From NCBI RefSeq assembly GCF_030548465.1, contig NZ_JAUOSF010000002.1, positions 62,001-126,000 on the forward strand: a stretch of DNA of 64,000 nt, given 5' to 3'. This document shows positions 50,684-60,268 of this stretch, in pieces; the stretch's first letter is position 1, and every line of letters starts with the position of its first letter. The position numbers and the translations under genes are program-made. Under the pieces are notes generated by a model, which did not search any database, was not told the origin of the DNA, and worked only from the letters and a program-made list of their open reading frames with translations. The DNA is from Tamlana sp. 2_MG-2023 (GTDB taxonomy: Bacteria; Bacteroidota; Bacteroidia; Flavobacteriales; Flavobacteriaceae).

Positions 50684-52096
50684 CTAACGGCGCTCTAAAA
50701 GTACAACATTTTCCACATGAAACGTTTGTGGAAACATATCAACGGCTTGTGTTTTAATCACTTTGTACTGGGCGTCCATAAGTTCCAAATCTCTAGCTTG
50801 TGTTGCGCTATTACAACTTACATAAACTACTTTCTTAGGAGCAATGTTTAATATTTGTTGCACAACATCTTTATGCATACCGTCACGTGGTGGATCGGTA
50901 ATAATCACATCAGGTTCACCGTGAGTTTCAATAAAGGAAGCGTTAAACACATTTTTCATGTCACCCACAAAGAATTCAACGTTGTCAATATTATTTAATT
51001 GTGCATTTTCTTTTGCGGCAGTAATCGCATCTGGAACAGCTTCTACACCAACCACTTTACGTGCTTTTTTTGCGACAAATTGGGCAATAGTTCCTGTACC
51101 TGTGTATAAATCATAAACCAGTTCATTGCCTGATAACCCAGCAAAGTTTCTTGTTATTTTATAAAGTTCGTAAGCCTGATCAGAGTTCGTTTGATAAAAA
51201 GATTTCGCATTTATTTTAAACTTCAAACCTTCCATTTCTTCAAAAATATGATCGTTACCCTTGTAGCAAATCACTTCTTGATCGTAAATGGTATCATTGG
51301 CTTTTCCGTTAATAACATATTGTAAAGAGGTTACTTCTGGAAATTTTTCAGCAATAAAATCTAATAGTAATTCACGTTTTTCTTTATCTTCTTTAAAAAA
51401 CTGAACCATCACCATAATATCGCCTGTCGTAGAGGTGCGAATCATCATAGTACGCAGTAAACCTGTTTGGTTTCTGGTGTTGAAAAACTCTAGGTTATTT
51501 TCAATACCAAAGGCTTTAACGGCGTTTCTAATCGCGTTTGAAGGATCGGCTTGTAAATGACATTTATTCAAATCTAAAATCTTATCCCACATACCAGGAA
51601 TATGAAAACCAAGTGCGTTTCTATCGCCTAAATCCTTATCAGATTGAACTTCTTCAAGTGTTAACCATCGGCTATCACTAAACGAAAATTCCATTTTATT
51701 TCTGTAAAAATATTGGTTTTCAGAACCTAAAATAGGCGTTACTTCAGGAAGTTCGATATGGCCAATACGGGTTAAGTTATTGGTCACTTCCTTTTGTTTG
51801 TAAAACAATTGGTGCTCGTAGGCCATATCTTGCCACTTGCAACCACCACAAGTACCAAAATGCTCGCATTGCGGGGCGGTACGTTTATCAGAGAGTTTAT
51901 GAAAAACCGTTGCTTTTCCTTCATAATAAGCTTTACGCTTTTTAAACGTTTGTACATCTACAATATCGCCAGGAACAGCATTTGGAAGGAAAATAACCTT
52001 ACCATCTGGTGCTTTTGCAATGGTTTTACCTTTTGCACCTGCATCTATTACCTCAACGTTTTCAAAAACTTGTTTTCTTGTTTTTCTTCTTGCCAT
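50684..52096 (-). CDS. rlmD: 23S rRNA (uracil1939-C5)-methyltransferase
   Basis: This 470-residue protein has an N-terminal TRAM domain (about 8-65), an iron-sulfur cluster motif Cys-Glu-His-Phe-Gly-Thr-Cys-Gly-Gly-Cys (about 76-85) with a further Cys, and the TrmA-type methyltransferase core. The core has Asp-Leu-Tyr-Thr-Gly-Thr-Gly-Thr-Ile, Thr-Asp-Pro-Pro-Arg-Asp-Gly-Met and Tyr-Val-Ser-Cys-Asn-Ser-Ala-Thr (catalytic Cys). It methylates U1939 of 23S rRNA, or a similar uracil in this lineage. It heads the operon with DUF6452 and DUF6048. Confidence 0.93.
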   Translation of the reverse strand: MARRKTRKQVFENVEVIDAGAKGKTIAKAPDGKVIFLPNAVPGDIVDVQTFKKRKAYYEGKATVFHKLSDKRTAPQCEHFGTCGGCKWQDMAYEHQLFYKQKEVTNNLTRIGHIELPEVTPILGSENQYFYRNKMEFSFSDSRWLTLEEVQSDKDLGDRNALGFHIPGMWDKILDLNKCHLQADPSNAIRNAVKAFGIENNLEFFNTRNQTGLLRTMMIRTSTTGDIMVMVQFFKEDKEKRELLLDFIAEKFPEVTSLQYVINGKANDTIYDQEVICYKGNDHIFEEMEGLKFKINAKSFYQTNSDQAYELYKITRNFAGLSGNELVYDLYTGTGTIAQFVAKKARKVVGVEAVPDAITAAKENAQLNNIDNVEFFVGDMKNVFNASFIETHGEPDVIITDPPRDGMHKDVVQQILNIAPKKVVYVSCNSATQARDLELMDAQYKVIKTQAVDMFPQTFHVENVVLLERR

Positions 52097-52230
52097 GCTG
52101 CAAAAATAATGAACTCCTTTATACTTTATTGATTGAAGTTGAAAATAGTTATTTTCTTTTTGAAGTTTTCACTTCTAAAGTTATAAGATTATGATAAATA
52201 TGCTTTAAAATACCCAATAATTAGTAATTT

Positions 52231-52356
52231 GCAGGTTCTAGGGATGATTTCTCTCCCACGCTGAATTTTCGAGACTTTTCGGAAGGATAAAGGTAGAGAA
52301 GGAATGGTTATTTTAAGCATCTATTAAGGTAGATGCAAACTTTTAAATTTTTTAAA
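52231..52356 (+). ncRNA. Structured leader or small RNA before rocD, class not recognised
   Basis: The region shows TTCTCT (about 52249-52254) pairing with AGAGAA (52295-52300), enclosing a second stem-loop with a GGAA tetraloop-like core (52281-52284). A perfect 7-bp hairpin follows (52317-52323 and 52330-52336) and leads into an A/T-rich stretch with six T. It is about 105 bases long and lies directly before the rocD ATG. It matches no riboswitch class I know. Confidence 0.4.
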
Positions 52357-53601
52357 ATGGCTGTTTTAGACCAATTAACTTCGCAACAAGCGATTACATT
52401 AGAAAACAAGTATGGTGCACACAATTACCATCCGCTACCTGTAGTATTAAATAGGGGAGAAGGTGTGTATGTATGGGATGTAGAAGGTGAAAAATATTAT
52501 GATTTTTTATCGGCTTATTCTGCTGTTAACCAAGGGCATTGTCACCCAAAAATTGTTAACGCCATGGTACAACAAGCCCAAACACTAACCTTAACTTCAA
52601 GAGCTTTTTATAATGATGCTTTAGGAAAGTTTGAAAAATTTGCTTGCGAATATTTTAACTTCGACAAGCTATTACCAATGAATACAGGAGCTGAAGCTGT
52701 AGAAACGGCATTGAAGCTTTGTAGAAAATGGGCATATGAAGTAAAAGGCATTGACGAAAATGAAGCTGAAATTATTGTTTGTGAAAATAATTTTCACGGA
52801 AGAACAACAACCATTATTTCTTTTTCAAACGATCCTATAGCACGTAAAAACTTTGGACCTTATACAAAGGGATTTATTAAAATTGATTACAATAACATTG
52901 ATGCTTTAGAGGAGACTTTAAAGAACAACCCTAATGTTTCTGGATTTTTAGTTGAACCCATTCAAGGTGAAGCTGGGGTTTATGTTCCAGATGCAGGGTA
53001 TTTAACTAAAGCAAAAGCGCTGTGTGAAAAGTATAATGTACTTTTTATTGCGGATGAAGTGCAAACGGGAATCGCACGTACAGGAAAATTACTTGCTGTA
53101 GATCATGAAAACGTAAAACCAGATGTATTAATTCTTGGTAAAGCGATTAGTGGAGGTGTTTATCCTGTTTCGGCTGTTTTAGCTAATGATCATATTATGA
53201 ATGTTATTAAGCCTGGAAACCATGGAAGTACTTTTGGAGGAAACCCTGTAGCGGCAGCAGTTGCAACAGCAGCCTTGGAAGTGATTAGAGATGAAAACTT
53301 AGCCCAAAACGCTTCTGAATTAGGTGATTTATTTCGTGCTGAATTAAATAAATATATTGAAACCAGTAGTATCGTTAGTTTAGTAAGAGGCAAAGGCCTG
53401 CTAAATGCGATCGTGATTAATGATGATGAAGATAGTGATACCGCTTGGAATGTTTGCATGTCACTGAAGGAAAACGGCTTGTTAGCAAAACCAACACATG
53501 GTAACATTATCAGGTTTGCACCACCATTGGTGATGACTAAAGAACAATTGTTGGATTGTGTAAATATTATAACAACAACATTAAAGCAGTTTGAGGTTTA
53601 G
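52357..53601 (+). CDS. rocD: Ornithine aminotransferase
   Basis: This protein of about 414 residues has the class III PLP aminotransferase pattern: [10 protein letters not shown], His-Gly-Arg-Thr, Glu-Pro-Ile-Gln-Gly-Glu-Ala-Gly-Val, Asp-Glu-Val-Gln-Thr-Gly and the PLP lysine in Gly-Lys-Ala-Ile-Ser-Gly-Gly. It converts ornithine and 2-oxoglutarate to glutamate semialdehyde. ATG 52357 is chosen because the upstream ATG at 52333 lies inside the leader hairpin. No arginine genes adjoin it. Confidence 0.94.
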   Translation: MAVLDQLTSQQAITLENKYGAHNYHPLPVVLNRGEGVYVWDVEGEKYYDFLSAYSAVNQGHCHPKIVNAMVQQAQTLTLTSRAFYNDALGKFEKFACEYFNFDKLLPMNTGAEAVETALKLCRKWAYEVKGIDENEAEIIVCENNFHGRTTTIISFSNDPIARKNFGPYTKGFIKIDYNNIDALEETLKNNPNVSGFLVEPIQGEAGVYVPDAGYLTKAKALCEKYNVLFIADEVQTGIARTGKLLAVDHENVKPDVLILGKAISGGVYPVSAVLANDHIMNVIKPGNHGSTFGGNPVAAAVATAALEVIRDENLAQNASELGDLFRAELNKYIETSSIVSLVRGKGLLNAIVINDDEDSDTAWNVCMSLKENGLLAKPTHGNIIRFAPPLVMTKEQLLDCVNIITTTLKQFEV

Positions 53602-53633
53602 TTTTTAAACACAACCTTAAATTGAGTAGGAAC

Positions 53634-53668
53634 AAAAAATCCAGTGAATAGCGTTCACTGGATTTTTT
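53634..53668 (+). terminator. Terminator after rocD
   Basis: Perfect 15-bp arms (53634-53648 and 53654-53668) with a five-base loop, ending in T. Confidence 0.92.
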
Positions 53669-53831
53669 TATGTTTATTGTCTAGTCAATGTAGCTACGAT
53701 GTAGTTTCACTTTTAAACGAGTAACTTACCAATTAAGAGTCAAGACAACAAAGGAGGAGTAAGCCTCATACTTCAAAAAATAGAATAATTATTATTATTA
53801 ATCAGTTATTATATTGAATCAGTATTAAAAT

Positions 53832-55835
53832 TTAGCGCAACCTACTATTTGCATCTGTACTTACAAACATGGCATTTTTATCTTCAGAAATAATTTCAAT
53901 AAAACGCTCGTAATGCTTTATAACATCGGAAATGAGTTCATTTTTAGTAAATAAGTATACATTATAACCATCTCGGCCATCATTAAAATAAGTCATAGGT
54001 ATATAAGCGGTGTCATTTTCTATACCGCTAAAATTATCATCGTTTACTAAAAGTTCGGAAACAGATTTTGATTCCTTCTTTACACCATAAAGAAAATTGT
54101 TAACCATATCGTGTTGAATTTCAATTTCGACACGTGTAGGGTTTTCAAAAGCACTTACTTTGGCTTCAACATCATTGTTTTTAAACTCCTCTTGGAGTTC
54201 AACAAAGGCTTTGTGTACGGTGCTTTCAATAAATGTATTGGTAGATTTCTTGTCTTCATAGGTTATGACTTGCTGTAGCCTATTTTTCCATAAAGTACCA
54301 GACCATGACGTTGTGGCTATTGAATACTCCGTGTCGTAATAATTTTTGTCTAAAACAAGTGCTTTTACCAAGCAAATAATAAACAGTAAAACGATAATCG
54401 AAAAAGGTAGCGCTGTGATAAGCGTCATGCTTTGTAGGGCTTTAAGTCCACCCGCATTGAGTAAAACTAAAGCTAAAATAGCTAATAGAATACCCCAACT
54501 TGCGGTCTGCCATTTTGGAGAAATTTTAGCATTTTTTGTAGAAATACTATTCATAACAAACATGCCTGAATCTGCTGAAGTTACAAAAAAGATTATGATA
54601 ATAGCAATAACTAAAAAGCTCATTAATTCGGTTAAGGGCAGGTAATCTAAAAACTCAAACATTAAAGCGTCTGGGTTTCCAGATAAAAGTCCAAGAGCAC
54701 CATCAGCAATGTTCATATCTAGCCATATGGCACTGTTTCCAAAAACAGTCATCCAAATAAAATTGAATAGGGTAGGTACAATAAGTACAGCGGCTATAAA
54801 TTCACGTATGGTTCTTCCTTTTGAAATTTTAGCTATAAATATACCAACGTAAGGAGACCAAGAAATCCACCAAGCCCAATATAAAATGGTCCAATCATAA
54901 AACCATTGTTGGGTAGATGCTTCATACACATGCGTATTAAAGGTGAGACTAAAGAAATTTGTGATATAATTACCTAAACCTTCGGTAAAACTTCCTATTA
55001 AATAAACCGTAGGTCCTAAGAATAAAACGAATAGAAGTAGTAAGACGACACCTATGATATTAATGCTGCTTAATAATTTTACACCTTTATCTAATCCTGA
55101 TACAGCTGAAATAATGGAAAGTGATACTAAAACGGTCACTATTATTATTTGAATGGTAATATTATGGTCTTGAACAACATTTAAAGTTTGTAAACCTGAA
55201 TTTATTTGTACTACACCAAAACCTAGTGTTGTTGTAATGCCGAAAAAAGTGCTGCATAATGCAAATACATCAATGGCGTTTCCCCATTTACCTTTTATTT
55301 TATCTTTTAAAAGCGGATATAAACAGCTTCGTAATGAAAGCGGGAGTTTGTAACGGTAGGTGAAATAGGCAAGAGATAAGCCTACCATACCGTAAATGGC
55401 CCAAGCGTGTATGCCCCAATGAAAAAAGGTGTAAAGTTGTGCGTCTTTAGCACGTTGTATTTCATCTTTAGCCGAAAACACTTCATTTGTAAAATGTTGC
55501 ATGGGTTCAGCGACACTAAAATACATGAGTCCAATTCCCATACCAGCAGCAAAAAGCATAGAAATCCATGAGAAAAAAGTGTACTCAGGCTTACTGCTGT
55601 TACTGCCTAGTTTTATGTTTCCGTATTTGCTAAACATTAAATAAACTAAAAAGATTACAAATAATGTCACAGACCAGACATACACCCAGTTTAAATTTAT
55701 GAAAATGAAAGATTTTATCTGATTTAAAAGATTTTCAGCAAGGGTAGGGTAAATGGCAGAAATTAAACAAATGACTAAAATGAATATTAAACTAGGAATT
55801 GTTATTCCTTTATTGAGGGTGGTTTTTATATACAT
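53832..55835 (-). CDS. BCCT family betaine/choline/carnitine transporter
   Basis: This 667-residue protein has 12 helices in residues about 12-500. The family motifs are Gly-Met-Gly-Ile-Gly-Leu-Met-Tyr-Phe-Ser-Val-Ala-Glu-Pro and Trp-Ala-Trp-Trp-Ile-Ser-Trp-Ser-Pro-Tyr-Val-Gly (aromatic substrate cage). A C-terminal cytoplasmic domain of about 165 residues follows, longer than in BetP. It takes up trimethylammonium compounds such as glycine betaine, probably as osmoprotectant, or choline. It is a single gene. The long tail may sense osmotic state. Confidence 0.92.
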   Translation of the reverse strand: MYIKTTLNKGITIPSLIFILVICLISAIYPTLAENLLNQIKSFIFINLNWVYVWSVTLFVIFLVYLMFSKYGNIKLGSNSSKPEYTFFSWISMLFAAGMGIGLMYFSVAEPMQHFTNEVFSAKDEIQRAKDAQLYTFFHWGIHAWAIYGMVGLSLAYFTYRYKLPLSLRSCLYPLLKDKIKGKWGNAIDVFALCSTFFGITTTLGFGVVQINSGLQTLNVVQDHNITIQIIIVTVLVSLSIISAVSGLDKGVKLLSSINIIGVVLLLLFVLFLGPTVYLIGSFTEGLGNYITNFFSLTFNTHVYEASTQQWFYDWTILYWAWWISWSPYVGIFIAKISKGRTIREFIAAVLIVPTLFNFIWMTVFGNSAIWLDMNIADGALGLLSGNPDALMFEFLDYLPLTELMSFLVIAIIIIFFVTSADSGMFVMNSISTKNAKISPKWQTASWGILLAILALVLLNAGGLKALQSMTLITALPFSIIVLLFIICLVKALVLDKNYYDTEYSIATTSWSGTLWKNRLQQVITYEDKKSTNTFIESTVHKAFVELQEEFKNNDVEAKVSAFENPTRVEIEIQHDMVNNFLYGVKKESKSVSELLVNDDNFSGIENDTAYIPMTYFNDGRDGYNVYLFTKNELISDVIKHYERFIEIISEDKNAMFVSTDANSRLR

Positions 55836-55961
55836 AATCTATTGTTGGTTAACATGAAAATCTCATGAAAAGATACACATTCATAATGTTTATATAAATT
55901 ATGAAGGGATAAAATTTCGTACTATGTTATAAATAAGTGGATTAATGATGGTTTTAATTGC

Positions 55962-55998
55962 AAAAAAAATCCAGTAAAAATAATTCACTGGATTTTTT
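55962..55998 (-). terminator. Terminator of the DUF2007 gene
   Basis: Arms of 12 bp (55964-55975 and 55987-55998) with an 11-base loop are followed on the minus strand by T. The stem sequence resembles the rocD terminator. Confidence 0.85.
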
Positions 55999-56066
55999 AT
56001 AAGATTTTTAATTTTGCTTTATCAACCATAATGCTGACGATGTTTCAGCAGTTTGAAGTGTTTATT

Positions 56067-56309
56067 TTAATTATCTTCCAAGCTAGCGGTAATGCTGCTA
56101 ACAATTTCAAGCGTTTTTGTGAGTTCGTCGTTGTTTACAAAAATCTCCTGAAAACCAGGAAAAGTTCCTCCACCAAAGCCTGCAAGTCGTGCAGATTCTG
56201 TTTGATCTTTTACAATCGGACTAATATTTTCATTTTCCAATTCGGAAACAATACGTTTTACAATAATAAAATCGCCAGTATATACTTTTGTGAAATTTGA
56301 ATCAGACAT
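56067..56309 (-). CDS. DUF2007 (putative signal transducing) protein
   Basis: This 80-residue protein starts Phe-Thr-Lys-Val-Tyr-Thr-Gly-Asp with a helix carrying Leu-Glu-Asn-Glu-Asn-Ile-Ser-Pro. It then has the Gly-rich stretch Gly-Phe-Gly-Gly-Gly-Thr-Phe-Pro-Gly-Phe, and Ile-Phe-Val. This is the DUF2007 family, predicted to be a small ligand-binding or signalling domain. It is a single gene upstream of the BCCT gene. Confidence 0.85.
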   Translation of the reverse strand: MSDSNFTKVYTGDFIIVKRIVSELENENISPIVKDQTESARLAGFGGGTFPGFQEIFVNNDELTKTLEIVSSITASLEDN

Positions 56310-56464
56310 GATATTAGGTTTTTGTGTTCTATACTAAAGATACGAAATATTATTAATAGTGGATAGTAGCTAGTTGTATTGTTTTAAGTTGAAATTTGGG
56401 TAGAATATCTGGTCGAGACTCACTTCGAAAATTTTGAAAAACGTTGGAACTCATCGCTAAAGTT

Positions 56465-56495
56465 GATGAGAACCTGAATCGAGTTCAGGTTGACG
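56465..56495. repeat. Palindromic repeat, inverse copy of 45118-45150
   Basis: Arms AACCTGAA and TTCAGGTT enclose TCGAG. The flanking GATGAG and GACG correspond, in reverse orientation, to the ends of the unit at 45.1 kb. Confidence 0.8.
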
Positions 56496-56510
56496 AATAG
56501 CCTAAAAAGC

Positions 56511-56542
56511 AAAAAAGCCATATCAACATTAATGATACGGCT
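56511..56542 (-). terminator. Terminator of pheT
   Basis: Nine-base arms (56516-56524 and 56534-56542, one mismatch) with a nine-base loop, followed on the minus strand by T. Confidence 0.75.
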
Positions 56543-56571
56543 CTTTCTTTATAAATAGTTTTAATAGCAAT

Positions 56572-58998
56572 CTATCTCAGTTCAGCTCCTAATTGTGTTT
56601 CAAAAGTAGTTTGAAGCTTCTTCATAATTTTATCAATTTGCTTATCGTTAAGCGTTTTGTTTTCATCTAAAAGTGTGAAACTAACCGCATAACTCTTTTT
56701 TCCTTCTGGTAAGTTTTTACCTTGATAAACATCAAACAAATTTACGTCTTTTAAAATTTGCTTTTCACTTTGTTTTGCAAGTTTGTAGATAGCTTCAAAC
56801 GTAACGTTATCATCTAATAACAGGGCGAAATCGCGACGAACTGGTTGGAATTTAGGTATGGCCTTAAACTTAATGTTGTTATGTTTAACAACGTCTAAAA
56901 TAGCATCCCAATTAAAGTCAGCATAAATAACCTCTTGTGATATATCGAAATGTTTCAGAATAGGTTTCTTTACAATTCCGAAATCAACTAATTTATTTTT
57001 CCCTAAGCTAATGGTTAATCCTTCAGAAAATAAATCGTTAGAAATAGGAGTTTCTTTAATTCTTGAAATACCTAAACGCTCTAAAACGGCGATGGTAAGG
57101 CCTTTCATTAAAAAGAAATCACTCTTTTTATTTTGATCATGCCACTTTTCAGCACTTTGATTACCAGTTACAAAAAGAGATAAATGCTTAAACTCTTCAC
57201 GTTTATCTCCGTAACCATGGTAAGTTTTACCAAATTCAAAGAATTTTAAATCACCACGTTTTCTATTGATATTAAATGAAATCGATTCTAATCCAGAAAA
57301 CAATAAAGATTGACGTAAAACAGATAAATCACCACTTAAAGGATTTAACATTGTAATATTATGTTCATCTTGTAATTGTTCGCTAAGCTTAACGTAATTA
57401 GGTGTGGTTAACGAGTTTGAAAGGATTTCATAAAAGCCTTGAGACGCTAATTGGTTCCCAATAATATTTTGAATTTTATAATCTTCAAAACGAGAGGTTG
57501 TCGCGATAGAAGCATTTAATTTCTTAGTGGTTTTTACGTTGTTATAACCGTAAACTCTAAGAATTTCTTCTATAATATCTGCTTCACGTTGCACATCATT
57601 TCTGTATGCAGGAACGGTTAAACCTAAACCAGTTTCGGTAACGTTATTTACTTTTATTTCTAATGAAGATAAAATACGTTTAATAATTTCCTTCGGAATT
57701 TCTTCACCGATTAATTTTTTTGCATTTTCGAAGCTTAAACGAACTTCAAAATCATTTATCTTTTTCGGATAAAAATCTATAATATCGCTTGTTATTTCGC
57801 CGCCAGCAATCTCTTGAATTAGCAAAGCTGCACGTTTTAAAGCATATTCTGTAATGTTCGGGTCGATACCACGTTCAAATCTAAAAGAAGCATCGGTGTT
57901 TAAAGCATGACGTTTGGCTGTTTTACGAACACTCACAGGATTAAAGTAAGCACTTTCTAAAAAGATGCTTGTAGTACCTTCGGTAACTCCTGAATGTGCG
58001 CCTCCAAAAACCCCTGCAATACACATTGGTTTTTCTGCATCACAAATCATTAAATCATCGGCGTGTAATTCGCGTTCAACACCGTCAAGTGTTATAAATT
58101 TAGTTCCAGCGTCTAAGGTCTTAACTTCAATTTTGTTGCCTTCAATTTTATTAGCATCAAAAGCGTGAAGCGGTTGCCCTAAATCATGTAAAACATAATT
58201 GGTAGCATCAACGATATTGTTTATTGGACTTAAACCTATAGCTTTTAAACGGTTTTGCAACCAAGCCGGTGATTCCTTTACTTTTAATCCAGAAATTGTT
58301 AGTCCGCAATAACGTGGTGCTAACTCTTTATCTTTGACATCAACATCAATTTTTAGGATACGACTTCCAACATTAAACGCACTTACCGATGGGGTAATTA
58401 ATTCAACATTTATTTCTTTCTGAGCTAAACCTGCTTTTAAATCCCTGGCAGTACCATAATGACTCATGGCATCGGCACGGTTTGGTGTTAAACCAATTTC
58501 AAAAACTTGGTCATTTTCAACATCATATAAATCAGCAACAGGCGTTCCAACAGCAATTGCATCATCTAAAACTAGAATACCGTCATGAGATTTTCCTAAG
58601 CCTAATTCGTCTTCGGCGCAGATCATTCCAAAACTAACTTCACCTCTAATTTTTCCTTTTTTGATGGTCCAAGCTTCACCTTCTTCAGTATAAAGCGTAG
58701 TACCAATTGTAGCTACTGGTACTTTTTGTCCAGCAGCAACATTAGGAGCGCCACAAACAATTTGTAGCGGCGAATCTTCACCAATATTTACTGTTGTGAT
58801 TTTAAGCTTGTCTGCATTAGGGTGTTTTTCGCAAGTTAATACCTCACCAACAACAACACCTTCTAAGCCTCCTTTTACTGATTGAAAGGCATCTAAACCT
58901 TCAACTTCAAGTCCTAAATCTGTAAGTAATTCGCTAGTTTGTTCTGGTGTCCAATCTGTTTTTATAAATTGTTTTAACCAGTTATATGAAATTTTCAT
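56572..58998 (-). CDS. pheT: Phenylalanyl-tRNA synthetase beta subunit
   Basis: This 808-residue protein has the full bacterial PheT layout: an N-terminal Met-Lys-Ile-Ser-Tyr-Asn-Trp-Leu start, an EMAP-like tRNA-binding domain (about 40-150), B3/B4 editing and B5 domains (about 210-475), a catalytic-like core and the C-terminal ferredoxin-like anticodon-binding domain (about 715-808). It pairs with PheS, whose gene is not in the window. It has a good promoter upstream and its own terminator. Confidence 0.97.
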   Translation of the reverse strand: MKISYNWLKQFIKTDWTPEQTSELLTDLGLEVEGLDAFQSVKGGLEGVVVGEVLTCEKHPNADKLKITTVNIGEDSPLQIVCGAPNVAAGQKVPVATIGTTLYTEEGEAWTIKKGKIRGEVSFGMICAEDELGLGKSHDGILVLDDAIAVGTPVADLYDVENDQVFEIGLTPNRADAMSHYGTARDLKAGLAQKEINVELITPSVSAFNVGSRILKIDVDVKDKELAPRYCGLTISGLKVKESPAWLQNRLKAIGLSPINNIVDATNYVLHDLGQPLHAFDANKIEGNKIEVKTLDAGTKFITLDGVERELHADDLMICDAEKPMCIAGVFGGAHSGVTEGTTSIFLESAYFNPVSVRKTAKRHALNTDASFRFERGIDPNITEYALKRAALLIQEIAGGEITSDIIDFYPKKINDFEVRLSFENAKKLIGEEIPKEIIKRILSSLEIKVNNVTETGLGLTVPAYRNDVQREADIIEEILRVYGYNNVKTTKKLNASIATTSRFEDYKIQNIIGNQLASQGFYEILSNSLTTPNYVKLSEQLQDEHNITMLNPLSGDLSVLRQSLLFSGLESISFNINRKRGDLKFFEFGKTYHGYGDKREEFKHLSLFVTGNQSAEKWHDQNKKSDFFLMKGLTIAVLERLGISRIKETPISNDLFSEGLTISLGKNKLVDFGIVKKPILKHFDISQEVIYADFNWDAILDVVKHNNIKFKAIPKFQPVRRDFALLLDDNVTFEAIYKLAKQSEKQILKDVNLFDVYQGKNLPEGKKSYAVSFTLLDENKTLNDKQIDKIMKKLQTTFETQLGAELR

Positions 58999-59024
58999 AA
59001 ATATCTATCCTAATTTAAAGGCTG

Positions 59025-59054
59025 CAAAGATAAAATATTGAGGCAAGCATTCAA
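59025..59054 (-). promoter_or_regulatory. Promoter of pheT
   Basis: On the minus strand TTG (59054-59052), a 19-base spacer and TATCTTTG (59032-59025). Both boxes and the spacing match the Bacteroidota housekeeping promoter. Confidence 0.75.
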
Positions 59055-59161
59055 ACAATGCGCTGCGATTTGTGAATATTAATTTTATTGAACCAAACGG
59101 AAGTTTTAAGTGGGAATTAATCTGTTGGATTTTGGTGTTTAAATGTTCTAAATTTAGCTTA

Positions 59162-60256
59162 TTAAACCTTAATAAATATCTTCTTTTGATACATCCAATA
59201 CCCTAAATAGCCGTAAAAGAATACTACAACAAGTGCATAAACTAAGGAAGCTAATTTCGCACTCAATAAATCTGGAAAAAATAAAGTGTTGTAAAGCCAT
59301 GAATGTATGTTATGATTTTCATTCACTTTGATGCTATACATACATTTTGAAATAAAACTCGATAAGAAATATACAGTTATGGCATTGGTGCCAATATATT
59401 TGAAAATAGAACCAAATTTATATCGTTTCACATCTCTTAAATAATAAATAATAGCTAAAATAAGAGTCCCCCAGCCACTAGTTACTAGTACAAAACTGCT
59501 GCTCCAAATGGCTTTGTTGATCGGGAATAGAATACTGAAATTATAGCCTATAATTAGTAAAACAGCTGCAATTAATAAAAGTGGTTTAAAAGGAGATAAA
59601 AGGTCTAAAACCTTACCTATTAAAACGCCAATAAGGCAGGAAGCTATACTGGGAATAGTGCTAATAAGACCTTCAGGGTCGTAATCTGGCTGCCACATGT
59701 GTTTCTTTAGAATTTTTAAATCTAAATAATTGGCCCAGTTGTTTGAGGCTCTATCAAACGTTGGCAGTTCTCCTGTGTTTGACAATGGCACAAAACCTAA
59801 GAACAAATAATAGCCAATTAGTAATGTTAAGCCTATACCAAAAAGTTGTTTCCAATTGCAGTTTAAATAAAGTATAGACACTATAAAAAATACAATCCCG
59901 ATGCGCTGAAGTACTCCAGGAATGCGCCAAGTTTCAAGATCAACTACAAAGGGGAAAAGTGGCGTAAACAAGTTTAGAAATAAACCTAAACCGATAAGTT
60001 TTAAACTTCTAATCCCAACTTTTTTATAAGTGCTAAGTGTGTTCGGTTTACTCTTGTAGGCATAATAAATGGAGATGCCTACAATGTATAAAAAGAAAGG
60101 AAATATCAAGTCTGTAGGAGTTAACCCGTGCCATTCGGCATGCAGGAGTGGGGCGTAAACATGGCCCCAATCTCCAGGTGTATTTACCAAAATCATGGCA
60201 ATAATAGTCATACCCCGTAGAATATCTACGGATTCAATGCGCTTATTTGTAGTCAT
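59162..60256 (-). CDS. NagX-like/DUF5009 membrane acyltransferase-family protein
   Basis: This 364-residue protein has about ten helices and starts with Arg-Ile-Glu-Ser-Val-Asp-Ile-Leu-Arg-Gly-Met-Thr-Ile, then Asn-Thr-Pro-Gly-Asp-Trp and Leu-His-Ala-Glu-Trp-His-Gly-Leu-Thr-Pro-Thr-Asp-Leu-Ile-Phe-Pro-Phe-Phe. This is the HGSNAT-like YeiB/NagX pattern. NagX accompanies N-acetylglucosamine use in other bacteria. It lies 12 bases after a FucP-type sugar transporter gene, supporting a sugar-related role. Confidence 0.88.
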   Translation of the reverse strand: MTTNKRIESVDILRGMTIIAMILVNTPGDWGHVYAPLLHAEWHGLTPTDLIFPFFLYIVGISIYYAYKSKPNTLSTYKKVGIRSLKLIGLGLFLNLFTPLFPFVVDLETWRIPGVLQRIGIVFFIVSILYLNCNWKQLFGIGLTLLIGYYLFLGFVPLSNTGELPTFDRASNNWANYLDLKILKKHMWQPDYDPEGLISTIPSIASCLIGVLIGKVLDLLSPFKPLLLIAAVLLIIGYNFSILFPINKAIWSSSFVLVTSGWGTLILAIIYYLRDVKRYKFGSIFKYIGTNAITVYFLSSFISKCMYSIKVNENHNIHSWLYNTLFFPDLLSAKLASLVYALVVVFFYGYLGYWMYQKKIFIKV

Positions 60257-60268
60257 ATAGCTTTTTGT

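Noticed and set aside
52233-52260. GGTTCTAG resembling a preQ1-I riboswitch
   Set aside because: The rest of the preQ1 pseudoknot (the CCC pairing segment and the A-rich tail) is absent, and the downstream gene is not queuosine related.
52270-52300. Resemblance to the apical loop of bacterial SRP RNA (CGGAAGG) before rocD
   Set aside because: The near-invariant AGCA bulge after GGAAGGA and the opposite AGG are missing, and the flanks do not form one long hairpin, so it is kept only as an unassigned structured leader.
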